Assembly (NCBI GenBank): GCA_038380795.1
Contig: CM076277.1
Coordinates: 1-64,000, forward strand
DNA from: Pyrocephalus nanus
Taxonomy: Eukaryota; Chordata; Aves; Passeriformes; Tyrannidae
DNA: 64,000 nucleotides
Direction of reading: 5' to 3'
The notes beneath the pieces were generated by a model. That model was not told where the DNA came from and ran no database searches. It saw only the letters and a list, made by a program, of their open reading frames with translations. How positions within the stretch are numbered: position 1 is the stretch's first letter; the number at the start of each line of letters is the position of its first letter. Of this stretch, positions 11,213-22,679 are shown piece after piece. The position numbers and the translations under genes are program-made.

Positions 11213-11246
11213 GTATTCCATACAATTTTTATTGTATTCCATACAA
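11213..11246. repeat. Junction direct repeats GTATTCCATACAA x2 (unit 1)
   Basis: The 13-mer GTATTCCATACAA occurs at 11213-11225 and 11234-11246, and telomeric CCC begins at the very next base. The second copy is part of an imperfect palindrome, TTGTAT/TCC/ATACAA (11232-11246). The spacer carries TTTATT at 11228-11233, an AATAAA for leftward transcripts. The junction is found at every array; units 2, 4, 8 and 14 have CATAAAA instead of CATACAA in the second copy. Confidence 0.85.
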
Positions 11247-11430
11247 CCCGAACCCGAACCCTAACCCTAACCCTAACCTTAACCCTAACCCTAACCCGAA
11301 CCCGAACCCGAACCCGAACCCGAACCCTAACCCTAACACTAACCCTAGCTCTAACCCTAACCGTAACCCTAACCATAATCCTAAACCTAACCCTAAAACC
11401 CTAACCCTAACCCTAATCCTAACCTTAACC
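11247..11430. repeat. Interstitial telomere array 1, class A
   Basis: 184 bp (6x30+4). Class A marks are the CTAACACTAACCCTAGCTC block followed by CCGTAACCCTAACCATAATCC. It includes five consecutive CCCGAA and ends in TTAACCGTTGGCC instead of the usual GCTGGCC. Confidence 0.95.
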
Positions 11431-11433
11431 GTT

Positions 11434-13638
11434 GGCCAAGGCCGAGCCCATCAGGAGCCACAGGAACAGCTCTGGGATAACAGATTTAGTACCAGAAGGA
11501 ATTGCAGCCAGGAAAGAGCAGAGTGGGAACGTGGGAACAGCAATGCAGACCCCAAGGGCGGTGCAGAAGGAGGGGCAGGAGGTGCTCCAGGCGCCAGAGC
11601 TGAGGCCCCGCAGTCCCTGGGGGAGCATCGGGGTGCAGAGACCGCCCTGCAGCCTGTGGAGGCTCCCACGCTGGAGCAGGGGGATGCAGGAAGGAGGCTG
11701 TGACCCCGGGGCAGGCCCAGGATGGAGCAGGTCCTGGCAGGGACCTGCAGCCCGTGCAGAGGGAAGCCCAGGCTGGAGCAGGTTTTTCCCGGGCAGGACT
11801 CGTGGCCCCTGTGGGGGACCCACGCCGGGTCAGCTCATCCCTGAAGGACTGACCCCATGGAGGAGGGACCCACGGGACAGCAGGGTGGGAAGAGCTGCTG
11901 CCCGAGGGATGGACTCACTGGAGAGGTCCATCCAGGACTGTCTCCTGTGGGAGGGACCCCATGGGAGCAGGGAAGGATCCAACTCCTCTCCCTGAGCAGT
12001 GACAGAAACAACAACTGACTGTAACCCCCATTCCCATCCCCCTGCACTGCTGGGGGGAGGAAGAAGGTGGAAGGAGGGGTGGGGTGAAGATGTTTTTCAG
12101 ACTGTTTTATTTCTCACTCTTTGGCTTTTATCCTGTCGGTAATAAATTTAAGTACTATCCCTACTTTGAGTCTGTTTTGCCTGTTAGTAAGCGACTTTCT
12201 CCCCACCCTTATCTCTACTCAGGAATCCTCAGTTGTTTTTTTTCTCTCCTCTGTGGAGTTACAGGGGGAGGGGGAAGTAGCAGCTTTTAGTAGGTGTTTG
12301 AAATCCAGCCAGGGTCCACCCACTTAACCAACCCATGTGCTTGAGGCCCTTTTGTGATGTCACAGCCTATCCCCTCCGTTCTGGAATAGCCCTTGGCAAC
12401 CAAAGAACCAACACCCCAGCAGGTCAGAATGCAGCCCCACCCATGTGCCCCTTTATGATATCCCGGCCCATCCTCTCCATTCTGGAATAGTCCCTGGAAA
12501 CCAAAGAACCAACTCCCCACACCCCCACAGTGCAGCCCCATCTGCCATGGGACTCTTTGGGAAGTCACGGCCTTTCCCCCAGCAAAGAAAGCCCTTACCC
12601 TTCGTCTGCCATGTGCAGTTGTTGGGCCACTAGTGGCACTGCATGGATTGCAAGAGCTTTCTGTCCTGGCACCTTTTGTCTGGAAGGAATCTGGAATCTT
12701 CATCCGTATTCAGTGTTGGCAGTCTGACTGACGGTTTAAGTGAAGGCCTCCGAAAAGAAAGAGACAGCCCTTTCCCCCAGGAAAGAAAGCCTGTAACCTT
12801 TAGGTGCAGTTGGTGGGCCACCCTGAGCAGTCAATGGGCAGCAAGAGCTTTCTGTCCTGGCACCTTTTGTCTGGCAGGAATCTTTGCCCAGATTCAAATT
12901 TGGCAGTTGGACTGACAATTCCAGCATGGGGCTCCTGCAAGCGAACGACAGCCCTGCCCTCCAGGAAAGAAACCCCTTCCCCTCGGTCTCTTTCCCTGTT
13001 CTATAAAATACAACCTGCAGGGCAGCTTTCTGCCATCTCTTCTCTTGGGAATTGTGAAGATAGACCTGCTCCCATGTTTAACACCTCAGGCAAAACCACC
13101 CTGTAAACACCTTTCCCAACCTTCCCCATCCTTTTCCAAAGCCGAGATGTGGAAAGAACAAGTGCCCTTGTCCCTGGCTGTGCTGCTGTGCTGGGAGTCT
13201 CTTCCCTCAAGCTCTGCACACGGGCACTGCCCCTGCAGCTCCAGAGAAGGGCTGAAGAAGCATCTTCAACACAGAAATCAGGGCAGGGAACTTTATTTCA
13301 TTCAAATGTTGTGATGGTTTTGGTCTAGGTCTTCCTGGTAACCAGCTTGTAACCAAGGAAGTGGCCATGTACCCAGTATTCCATACAATTTTTATTGTAT
13401 TCCATAAAACCCGAAACTGAACCCTAACCCTAACCTTAACCCTAACCCTTACCCTAACCCGAACCGGAACGCAAACCCAAACCCTAACCCGAACCCTTAC
13501 CCTAACCCTAACCCTAACCCTAACCCTTACCCTAACCGTAACCCTAAACCTAACCCGAACCCTAATCCTAACCCTTACCCTAACCCTAGCCCTAACCCTA
13601 AAACCCTAACCTTAACCCTAATCCTAACCCTAACTGCT
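11434..13638 (+). repeat. Satellite unit 2 (2205 bp)
   Basis: LTR-derived part 11434-12323; one minisatellite copy at 11610-11648 with a private change to ACCGCCCTGCAGCCTG; AATAAA at 12141; TATAAAA at 13002. It carries ACAAGTGCCC, alternating with the GGG variant of units 1 and 3. Confidence 0.95.
13410..13635. repeat. Interstitial telomere array 2, class B
   Basis: 226 bp (6x37+4). Class B arrays begin CCCGAAACTGAACCC after the CATAAAA junction variant. This copy has a private CCGGAACGCAAACCC and ends TAACTGCTGGCC. Confidence 0.94.
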
Positions 13639-15921
13639 GGCCAAGGCCGAGCCCTTCAGGAGCCACAGGAACAGCTCTGGGATAACAGATTTAGGGCCAG
13701 AAGGAATTGCAGCCAGGGAAGAGCAGAGTGGGAACGTGGGAACAGCAATGCAGACCCCAAGGGCGGTGCAGAAGGAGGGGCAGGAGGTGCTCCAGGCGCC
13801 AGAGCTGAGGCCCCGCAGCCCCTGGGGGAGCATCAGGGTGCGGAGACCCCCCTGCAGCCCCTGGGGGAGCATCGGGGTGCAGAGACCCCCCTGCAGCCCC
13901 TGGGGGAGCATCAGGGTGCAGAGACCCCCCTGCAGCCCGTGGAGGCTCCCACGCTGGAGCAGGGGGATGCAGGAAGGAGGCTGTGACCCCGGGGCAGGCC
14001 CAGGATGGAGCAGGTCCTGGCATGGACCTGCAGCCCGTGCAGAGGGAAGCCCAGGCTGGAGCAGGTTTTTCCCGGGCAGGACTCGTGGCCCCTGTGGGGG
14101 ACCCACGCCGGGTCAGCTCATCCCTGAAGGACTGACCCCATGGAGGAGGGACCCACGGGACAGCAGGGTGGGAAGAGCTGCTGCCCGAGGGATGGACTCA
14201 CTGGAGAGGTCCATCCAGGACTGTCTCCTGTGGGAGGGACCCCATGGGAGCAGGGAAGGATCCAACTCCTCTCCCTGAGCAGTGACAGAAACAACAACTG
14301 ACTGTAACCCCCATTCCCATCCCCCTGCACTGCTGGGGGGAGGAAGAAGGTGGAAGGAGGGGTGGGGTGAAGATGTTTTTCAGACTGTTTTATTTCTCAC
14401 TCTTTGGCTTTTATCCTGTCGGTAATAAATTTAAGTACTATCCCTACTTTGAGTCTGTTTTGCCTGTTAGTAAGCGACTTTCTCCCCACCCTTATCTCTA
14501 CTCAGGAATCCTCAGTTGTTTTTTTTCTCTCCTCTGTGGAGTTACAGGGGGAGGGGGAAGTAGCAGCTTTTAGTAGGTGTTTGAAATCCAGCCAGGGTCC
14601 ACCCACTTAACCAACCCATGTGCTTGAGGCCCTTTTGTGATGTCACAGCCTATCCCCTCCGTTCTGGAATAGCCCTTGGCAACCAAAGAACCAACACCCC
14701 ACCAGGTCAGAATGCAGCCCCACCCATGTGCCCCTTTATGATATCCCGGCCCATCCTCTCCATTCTGGAATAGTCCCTGGAAACCAAAGAACCAACTCCC
14801 CACACCCCCACAGTGCAGCCCCATCTGCCATGGGACTCTTTGGGAAGTCACGGCCTTTCCCCCAGCAAAGAAAGCCCTTACCCTTCGTCTGCCATGTGCA
14901 GTTGTTGGGCCACTAGTGGCACTGCATGGATTGCAAGAGCTTTCTGTCCTGGCACCTTTTGTCTGGAAGGAATCTGGAATCTTCATCCGTATTCAATGTT
15001 GGCAGTCTGACTGACGGTTTAAGTGAAGGCCTCCGAAAAGAAAGAGACAGCCCTTTCCCCCAGGAAAGAAAGCCTGTAACCTTTAGGTGCAGTTGGTGGG
15101 CCACCCTGAGCAGTCAATGGGCAGCAAGAGCTTTCTGTCCTGGCACCTTTTGTCTGGCAGGAATCTTTGCCCAGATTCAAATTTGGCAGTTGGACTGACA
15201 ATTCCAGCATGGGGCTCCTGCAAGCGAACGACAGCCCTGCCCTCCAGGAAAGAAACCCCTTCCCCTCGGTCTCTTTCCCTGTTCTATAAAATACAACCTG
15301 CAGGGCAGCTTTCTGCCATCTCTTCTCTTGGGAATTGTGAAGATAGACCTGCTCCCATGTTTAACACCTCAGGCAAAACCACCCTGTAAACACCTTTCCC
15401 AACCTTCCCCATCCTTTTCCAAAGCTGAGATGTGGAAAGAACAAGGGCCCTTGTCCCTGGCTGTGCTGCTGTGCTGGGAGTCTCTTCCCTCCAGCTTTGC
15501 ACACGGGCACTGCCCCTGCAGCTCCAGAGAAGGGCTGAAGAAGCATCTTCAACACAGAAATCAGGGCAGGGAACTTTATTTCATTCAAATGTTGTGATGG
15601 TTTTGGTCTAGGTCTTCCTGGTAACCAGCTTGTAACCAAAGAAGTGGCCATGTACCCAGTATTCCATACAATTTTTATTGTATTCCATACAACCCGAACC
15701 CGAACCCTAACCCTAACCCTAACCTTAACCCTAACCCTAACCCGAACCCGAACCCGAACCCGAACCCGAACCCTAACCCTAACCCGAACCCTAACCCGAA
15801 CCCTAACCCGAACCCTAACCCTAACACTAACCCTAGCTCTAACCCTAACCGTAACCCTAACCATAATCCTAAACCTAACCCTAAAACCCTAACCCTAACC
15901 CTAATCCTAACCTTAACCGTT
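13639..15921 (+). repeat. Satellite unit 3 (2283 bp)
   Basis: LTR-derived part 13639-14606; three minisatellite copies at 13815-13931, the outer two with CATCAGGGTG; AATAAA at 14424; TATAAAA at 15285. Its last part and its array match those of unit 7. GCATGGACC near 14020 is a private variant of GCAGGGACC. Confidence 0.95.
15693..15918. repeat. Interstitial telomere array 3, class A
   Basis: 226 bp (6x37+4). After the five-fold CCCGAA run it has alternating CCCGAACCCTAA dimers. By eye it is identical to array 7, 9041 bp away. Confidence 0.95.
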
Positions 15922-18174
15922 GGCCAAGGCCGAGCCCATCAGGAGCCACAGGAACAGCTCTGGGATAACAGATTTAGTACCAGAAGGAATTGCAGCCAGG
16001 AAAGAGCAGAGTGGGAACGTGGGAACAGCAATGCAGACCCCAAGGGCGGTGCAGAAGGAGGGGCAGGAGGTGCTCCAGGCGCCAGAGCTGAGGCCCCGCA
16101 GTCCCTGGGGGAGCATCGGGGTGCAGAGACCCCCCTGCAGCCCGTGGAGGCTCCCACGCTGGAGCAGGGGGATGCAGGAAGGAGGCTGTGACCCCGGGGC
16201 AGGCCCAGGATGGAGCAGGTCCTGGCAGGGACCTGCAGCCCGTGCAGAGGGAAGCCCAGGCTGGAGCAGGTTTTTCCCGGGCAGGACTCGTGGCCCCTGT
16301 GGGGGACCCACGCCGGGTCAGCTCATCCCTGAAGGACTGACCCCATGGAGGAGGGACCCACGGGACAGCAGGGTGGGAAGAGCTGCTGCCCGAGGGATGG
16401 ACTCACTGGAGAGGTCCATCCAGGACTGTCTCCTGTGGGAGGGACCCCATGGGAGCAGGGAAGGATCCAACTCCTCTCCCTGAGCAGTGACAGAAACAAC
16501 AACTGACTGTAACCCCCATTCCCATCCCCCTGCACTGCTGGGGGGAGGAAGAAGGTGGAAGGAGGGGTGGGGTGAAGATGTTTTTCAGACTGTTTTATTT
16601 CTCACTCTTTGGCTTTTATCCTGTCAGTAATAAATTTAAGTACTATCCCTACTTTGAGTCTGTTTTGCCTGTTAGTAAGCGACTTTCTCCCCACCCTTAT
16701 CTCTACTCAGGAATCCTCAGTTGTTTTTTTTCTCTCCTCTGTGGAGTTACAGAGGGAGGGGGAAGTAGCAGCTTTTAGTAGGTGTTTGAAATCCAGCCAG
16801 GGTCCACCCACTTAACCAACCCATGTGCTTGAGGCCCTTTTGTGATGTCACAGCCTATCCCCTCCGTTCTGGAATAGCCCTTGGCAACCAAAGAACCAAC
16901 ACCCCAGCAGGTCAGAATGCAGCCCCACCCATGTGCCCCTTTATGATATCCCGGCCCATCCTCTCCATTCTGGAATAGTCCCTGGAAACCAAAGAACCAA
17001 CTCCCCACACCCCCACAGTGCAGCCCCATCTGCCATGGGACTCTTTGGGAAGTCACAGCCTTTCCCCCAGCAAAGAAAGCCCTTACCCTTCGTCTGCCAT
17101 GTGCAGTTGTTGGGCCACTACTGGCACTGCATGGATTGCAAGAGCTTTCTGTGCTGGCACCTTTTGTCTGGAAGGAGTCTGGAATCTTCATCCGTATTCA
17201 GTGTTGGCAGTCTGAATGACGGTTTAAGTGAAGGCCTCCGAAAAGAAAGAGACAGCCCTTTCCCCCAGGAAAGAAAGCCTGTAACCTTTAGGTGCAGTTG
17301 GTGGGCCACCCTGAGCAGTCAATGGGCAGCAAGAGCTTTCTGTCCTGGCACCTTTTGTCTGGCAGGAATCTTTGCCCAGATTCAAATTTGGCAGTTGGAC
17401 TGACAATTCCAGCATGGGGCTCCTGCAAGCGAACGACAGCCCTGCCCTCCAGGAAAGAAACCCCTTCCCCTCGGTCTCTTTCCCTGTTCTATAAAATACA
17501 ACCTGCAGGGCAGCTTTCTGCCATCTCTTCTCTTGGGAATTGTGAAGATAGACCTGCTCCCATGTTTAACACCTCAGGCAAAACCACCCTGTAAACACCT
17601 TTCCCAACCTTCCCCATCCTTTTCCAAAGCCGAGATGTGGAAAGAACAAGTGCCCTTGTCCCTGGCTGTGCTGCTGTGCTGGGAGTCTCTTCCCTCAAGC
17701 TCTGCACACGGGCACTGCCCCTGCAGCTCCAGAGAAGGGCTGAAGAAGCATCTTCAACACAGAAATCAGGGCAGGGAACTTTATTTCATTCAAATGTTGT
17801 GATGGTTTTGGTCTAGGTCTTCCTGGTAACCAGCTTGTAACCAAGGAAGTGGCCACGTACCCAGTATTCCATACAATTTTTATTGTATTCCATAAAACCC
17901 GAAACTGAACCCTAACCCTAACCTTAACCCTAACCCTTACCCTAACCCGAACCGGAACCCGAACCCAAACCCTAACCCGAACCCTAACCCTAACCCTAAC
18001 CCTAACCCTAACCCTAACCGGAAACCGAACCCGAACTCGAACCCTAACCCTAACTCTAACCCTAACCCTTACCCTAACCGTAACCCTAAACCTAACCCGA
18101 ACCCTAATCCTAACCCTAACCCTAGCCCTAACCCTAAAACCCTAACCTTAACCCTAATCCTAACCCTAACCGCT
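15922..18174 (+). repeat. Satellite unit 4 (2253 bp)
   Basis: LTR-derived part 15922-16811; one minisatellite copy at 16098-16136; AATAAA at 16629, here preceded by TGTCAGT instead of TGTCGGT; TATAAAA at 17490. Unit 8 is its close copy at offset 9041 bp, sharing TGTCAGT, AGTCACAGCC and the TCTGAATGACGG variant. Confidence 0.95.
17898..18171. repeat. Interstitial telomere array 4, class B
   Basis: 274 bp (6x45+4), the longest in the window. It includes CCGGAAACCGAACCCGAACTCG. Array 8 is the same but exactly two hexamers shorter, so the 9041-bp offset becomes 9029 bp beyond it. Confidence 0.94.
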
Positions 18175-20429
18175 GGCCAAGGCCGAGCCCATCAGGAGCC
18201 ACAGGAACAGCTCTGGGATAACAGATTTAGGGCCAGAAGGAATTGCAGCCAGGGAAGAGCAATGTGGGAACGTGGGAACAGCAATGCAGACCCCACGGGC
18301 GGTGCAGAAGGAGGGGCAGGAGGTGCTCCAGGCGCCAGAGCTGAGGCCCCGCAGCCCCTGGGGGAGCATCAGGGTGCGGAGACCCCCCTGCAGCCCCTGG
18401 GGGAGCATCAGGGTGCAGAGACCCCCCCCAGCCCGTGGAGGCTCCCACGCTGGAGCAGGGGGATGCAGGAAGGAGGCTGTGACCTCGGGGCAGGCCCAGG
18501 ATGGAGCAGGTCCTGGCAGGGACCTGCAGCCCGTGCAGAGGGAAGCCCAGGCTGGAGCAGGTTTTTCCCGGGCAGGACTCGTGGCCCCTGTGGGGGACCC
18601 ACGCCGGGTCAGCTCATCCCTGAAGGACTGACCCCATGGAGGAGGGACCCACGGGACAGCAGGGTGGGAAGAGCTGCTGCCCGAGGGATGGACTCACTGG
18701 AGAGGTCCATCCAGGACTGTCTCCTGTGGGAGGGACCCCATGGGAGCAGGGAAGGATCCAACTCCTCTCCCTGAGCAGTGACAGAAACAACAACTGACTG
18801 TAACCCCCATTCCCATCCCCCTGCACTGCTGGGGGGAGGAAGAAGGTGGAAGGAGGGGTGGGGTGAAGATGTTTTTCAGACTGTTTTATTTCTCACTCTT
18901 TGGCTTTTATCCTGTCGGTAATAAATTTAAGTACTATCCCTACTTTGAGTCTGTTTTGCCTGTTAGTAAGCGACTTTCTCCCCACCCTTATCTCTACTCA
19001 GGAATCCTCAGTTGTTTTTTTTCTCTCCTCTGTGGAGTTACAGGGGGAGGGGGAAGTAGCAGCTTTTAGTAGGTGTTTGAAATCCAGCCAGGGTCCACCC
19101 ACTTAACCAACCCATGTGCTTGAGGCCCTTTTGTGATGTCACAGCCTATCCCCTCCGTTCTGGAATAGCCCTTGGCAACCAAAGAACCAACACCCCAGCA
19201 GGTCAGAATGCAGCCCCACCCATGTGCCCCTTTATGATATCCCGGCCCATCCTCTCAATTCTGGAATAGTCCTTGGAAACCAAAGAACCAACTCCCCACA
19301 CCCCCACAGTGCAGCCCCATCTGCCATGGGACTCTTTGGGAAGTCACGGCCTTTCCCCCAGCAAAGAAAGCCCTTACCCTTCGTCTGCCATGTGCAGTTG
19401 TTGGGATACTAATGGCACTGCATGGATTGCAAGAGCTTTCTGTCCTGGCACCTTTTGTCTGGAAGGAATCTGGAATCTTCATCCGTATTCAATGTTGGCA
19501 GTCTGACTGACGGTTTAAGTGAAGGCCTCCGAAAAGAATGAGACAGCCCTTTCCCCCAGGAAAGAAAGCCTGTAACCTTTAGGTGCAGTTGGTGGGCCAC
19601 CCTGAGCAGTCAATGGGCAGCAAGAGCTTTCTGTCCTGGCACCTTTTGTCTGGCAGGAATTTTTGCCCAGATTCAAATTTGGCAGTTGGACTGACAATTC
19701 CAGCATGGGGCTCCTGCAAGCGAACGACAGCCCTGCCCTCCAGGAAAGAAACCCCTTCCCCTCGGTCTCTTTCCCTGTTCTATAAAATACAACCTGCAGG
19801 GCAGCTTTCTGCCATCTCTTCTCTTGGGAATTGTGAAGATAGACCTGCTCCCATGTTTAACACCTCAGGCAAAACCACCCTGTAAACACCTTTCCCAACC
19901 TTCCCCATCCTTTTCCAAAGCCGAGATGTGGAAAGAACAAGGGCCCTTGTCCCTGGCTGTGCTGCTGTGCTGGGAGTCTCTTCCCTCCAGCTCTGCACAC
20001 GGGCACTGCCCCTGCAGCTCCAGAGAAGGGCTGAAGAAGCATCTTCAACACAGAAATCAGGGCAGGGAACTTTATTTCATTCAAATGTTGTGATGGTTTT
20101 GGTCTAGGTCTTCCTGGTAACCAGCTTGTAACCAAGGAAGTGGCCATGTACCCAGTATTCCATACAATTTTTATTGTATTCCATACAACCCGAACCCGAA
20201 CCCGAACCCTAACCCTAACCTTAACCCTAACCCTAACCCTAACCCGAACCCGAACCCGAACCCGAACCCTAACCCTAACCCTAACCCTAACCCGAACCCT
20301 AACCCGAACTCTAATCCGAACCCTAACCCTAACACTAACCCTAGCTCTAACCCTAACCGTAACCCTAACCCTAATCCTAAACCTAACCCTAAAACCCTAA
20401 CCCTAACCCTAATCCTAACCTTAACCGCT
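18175..20429 (+). repeat. Satellite unit 5 (2255 bp)
   Basis: LTR-derived part 18175-19102; two minisatellite copies at 18351-18427 with a 1-bp loss in the second (eight Cs directly before AGCCCG); AATAAA at 18920; TATAAAA at 19781. Private marks shared with unit 10: CCTCTCAATTCTGG, GGGATACTAATGG, AAAGAATGAGAC and GGAATTTTTGCCC. Confidence 0.95.
20189..20426. repeat. Interstitial telomere array 5, class A
   Basis: 238 bp (6x39+4). It begins with three CCCGAA and carries GAACTCTAATCCGAACCC. It matches array 10 at an offset of 11252 bp. Confidence 0.95.
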
Positions 20430-22679
20430 GGCCAAGGCCGAGCCCTTCAGGAGCCACAGGAAGAGCTCTGGGATAACAGATTTAGTACCAGAAGGAATTG
20501 CAGCCAGGAAATAGCAGAGTGGGAACGTGGGAACAGCAATGCAGACCCCAAGGGCGGTGCAGAAGGAGGGGCAGGAGGTGCTCCAGGCGCCAGAGCTGAG
20601 GCCCCGCAGTCCCTGGGGGAGCATCGGGGTGCAGAGACCCCCCTGCAGCCCCTGGGGGAGCATCGGGGTGCAGAGACCCCCCTGCAGCCCGTGGAGGCTC
20701 CCACGCTGGAGCAGGGGGATGCAGGAAGGAGGCTGTGACCCCGGGGCAGGCCCAGGATGGAGCAGGTCCTGGCAGGGACCTGCAGCCCGTGCAGAGGGAA
20801 GCCCAGGCTGGAGCAGGTTTTTCCCGGGCAGGACTCGTGGCCCCTGTGGGGGACCCACGCCGGGTCAGCTCATCCCTGAAGGACTGACCCCATGGAGGAG
20901 GGACCCACGGGACAGCAGGGTGGGAAGAGCTGCTGCCCGAGGGATGGACTCACTGGAGAGGTCCATCCAGGACTGTCTCCTGTGGGAGGGACCCCATGGG
21001 AGCAGGGAAGGATCCAACTCCTCTCCCTGAGCAGTGACAGAAACAACAACTGACTGTAACCCCCATTCCCATCCCCCTGCACTGCTGGGGGGAGGAAGAA
21101 GGTGGAAGGAGGGGTGGGGTGAAGATGTTTTTCAGACTGTTTTATTTCTCACTCTTTGGCTTTTATCCTGTCGGTAATAAATTTAAGTACTATCCCTACT
21201 TTGAGTCTGTTTTGCCTGTTAGTAAGCGACTTTCTCCCCACCCTTATCTCTACTCAGGAATCCTCAGTTGTTTTTTTTCTCTCCTCTGTGGAGTTACAGG
21301 GGGAGGGGGAAGTAGCAGCTTTTAGTAGGTGTTTGAAATCCAGCCAGGGTCCACCCACTTAACCAACCCATGTGCTTGAGGCCCTTTTGTGATGTCACAG
21401 CCTATCCCCTCCGTTCTGGAATAGCCCTTGGCAACCAAAGAACCAACACCCCAGCAGGTCAGAATGCAGCCCCACCCATGTGCCCCTTTATGATATCCCG
21501 GCCCATCCTCTCCATTCTGGAATAGTCCTTGGAAACCAAAGAACCAACTCCCCACACCCCCACAGTGCAGCCCCATCTGCCATGGGACTCTTTGGGAAGT
21601 CACGGCCTTTCCCCCAGCAAAGAAAGCCCTTACCCTTCGTCTGCCATGTGCAGTTGTTGGGCCACTACTGGCACTGCATGGATTGCAAGAGCTTTCTGTC
21701 CTGGCACCTTTTGTCTGGAAGGAATCTGGAATCTTTATCCGTATTCAATGTTGGCAGTCTGACTGACGGTTTAAGTGAAGGCCTCCGAAAAGAAAGAGAC
21801 AGCCCTTTCCCCCAGGAAAGAAAGCCTGTAACCTTTAGGTGCAGTTGGTGGGCCACCCTGAGCAGTCAATGGGCAGCAAGAGCTTTCTGTCCTGGCACCT
21901 TTTGTCTGGCAGGAATCTTTGCCCAGATTCAAATTTGGCAGTTGGACTGACAATTCCAGCATGGGGCTCCTGCAAGCGAACGACAGCCCTGCCCTCCAGG
22001 AAAGAAACCCCTTCCCCTCGGTCTCTTTCCCTGTTCTATAAAATACAACCTGCAGGGCAGCTTTCTGCCATCTCTTCTCTTGGGAATTGTGAAGATAGAC
22101 CTGCTCCCATGTTTAACACCTCAGGCAAAACCACCCTGTAAACACCTTTCCCAACCTTCCCCATCCTTTTCCAAAGCCGAGATGTGGAAAGAACAAGTGC
22201 CCTTGTCCCTGACTGTGCTGCTGTGCTGGGAGTCTCTTCCCTCAAGCTCTGCACACGGGCACTGCCCCTGCAGCTCCAGAGAAGGGCTGAAGAAGCATCT
22301 TCAACACAGAAATCAGGGCAGGGAACTTTATTTCATTCAAATGTTGTGATGGTTTTGGTCTAGGTCTTCCTGGTAACCAGCTTGTAACCAAGGAAGTGGC
22401 CATGTACCCAGTATTCCATACAATTTTTATTGTATTCCATACAACCCGAACCCTAACCCTAAGCCTAACCCTAACCCGAACCCAAACCTGAACCCTAACC
22501 CTAACCTGAACCCTAACCCTAACCCTAACCCGAACCCAAACCTCAACCCTAACCCTAACCCGAACCCGAACCTGAACCCTTACCCGAACCCTAACCCGAA
22601 CCCTAACCCTAACCCTAACCCTAACCCTAGCCCTAACCCTAAAACCCTAACCCTAACCCTAATCCTATCTCTAACCGCT
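20430..22679 (+). repeat. Satellite unit 6 (2250 bp)
   Basis: LTR-derived part 20430-21358; two minisatellite copies at 20606-20683; AATAAA at 21176; TATAAAA at 22037. It shares GGAAATAGCAGAG with units 11 and 18, and CCCTGACTGTGC with units 11 and 16. It is practically the same as unit 11, 11252 bp away. Confidence 0.95.
22445..22676. repeat. Interstitial telomere array 6, class C
   Basis: 232 bp (6x38+4). Class C marks are CCCTAAGCCTAACCC near the start, AAACCTCAACCCTAAC in the middle and the ending CCTATCTCTAACCGCT. The last two marks also occur at the base of the terminal telomere. Arrays 11 and 16 look identical. Confidence 0.95.

Larger units (their letters stand above)
10161..11246. 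repeat. Non-LTR segment of the satellite unit, origin unknown (unit 1)
   Basis: These 1086 bp between the LTR-derived part and the interstitial array resemble nothing I recognise. They contain two clear 101-bp repeats, a 191-bp duplicated module, a pyrimidine tract with a TATA box, and about 340 bp without obvious repeats (10870-11205). There is no length variation here in any of the 24 complete units. A CRE-like TGATGTCA lies at 10192-10199. Short open frames here are shared by all units but lack coding character. Confidence 0.8.
9271..11433 (+). repeat. Satellite unit 1 (2163 bp)
   Basis: This is the unit next to the telomere. It has one 39-bp minisatellite copy (with GAATCGGGG where others have CATCGGGG), AATAAA at 9978, TATAAAA at 10839 and the ACAAGGGCCC variant near 10996. 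It is flanked on the left by the telomere base rather than a bounded interstitial array, but the left junction is the class C type. A class A array follows. Confidence 0.96.

Noticed and set aside
10915..11376. Frame joining cassette sequence to an Arg-Val tail
   Set aside because: The tail is simply the TTAGGG tract read in one frame, with no start context or conserved domain.
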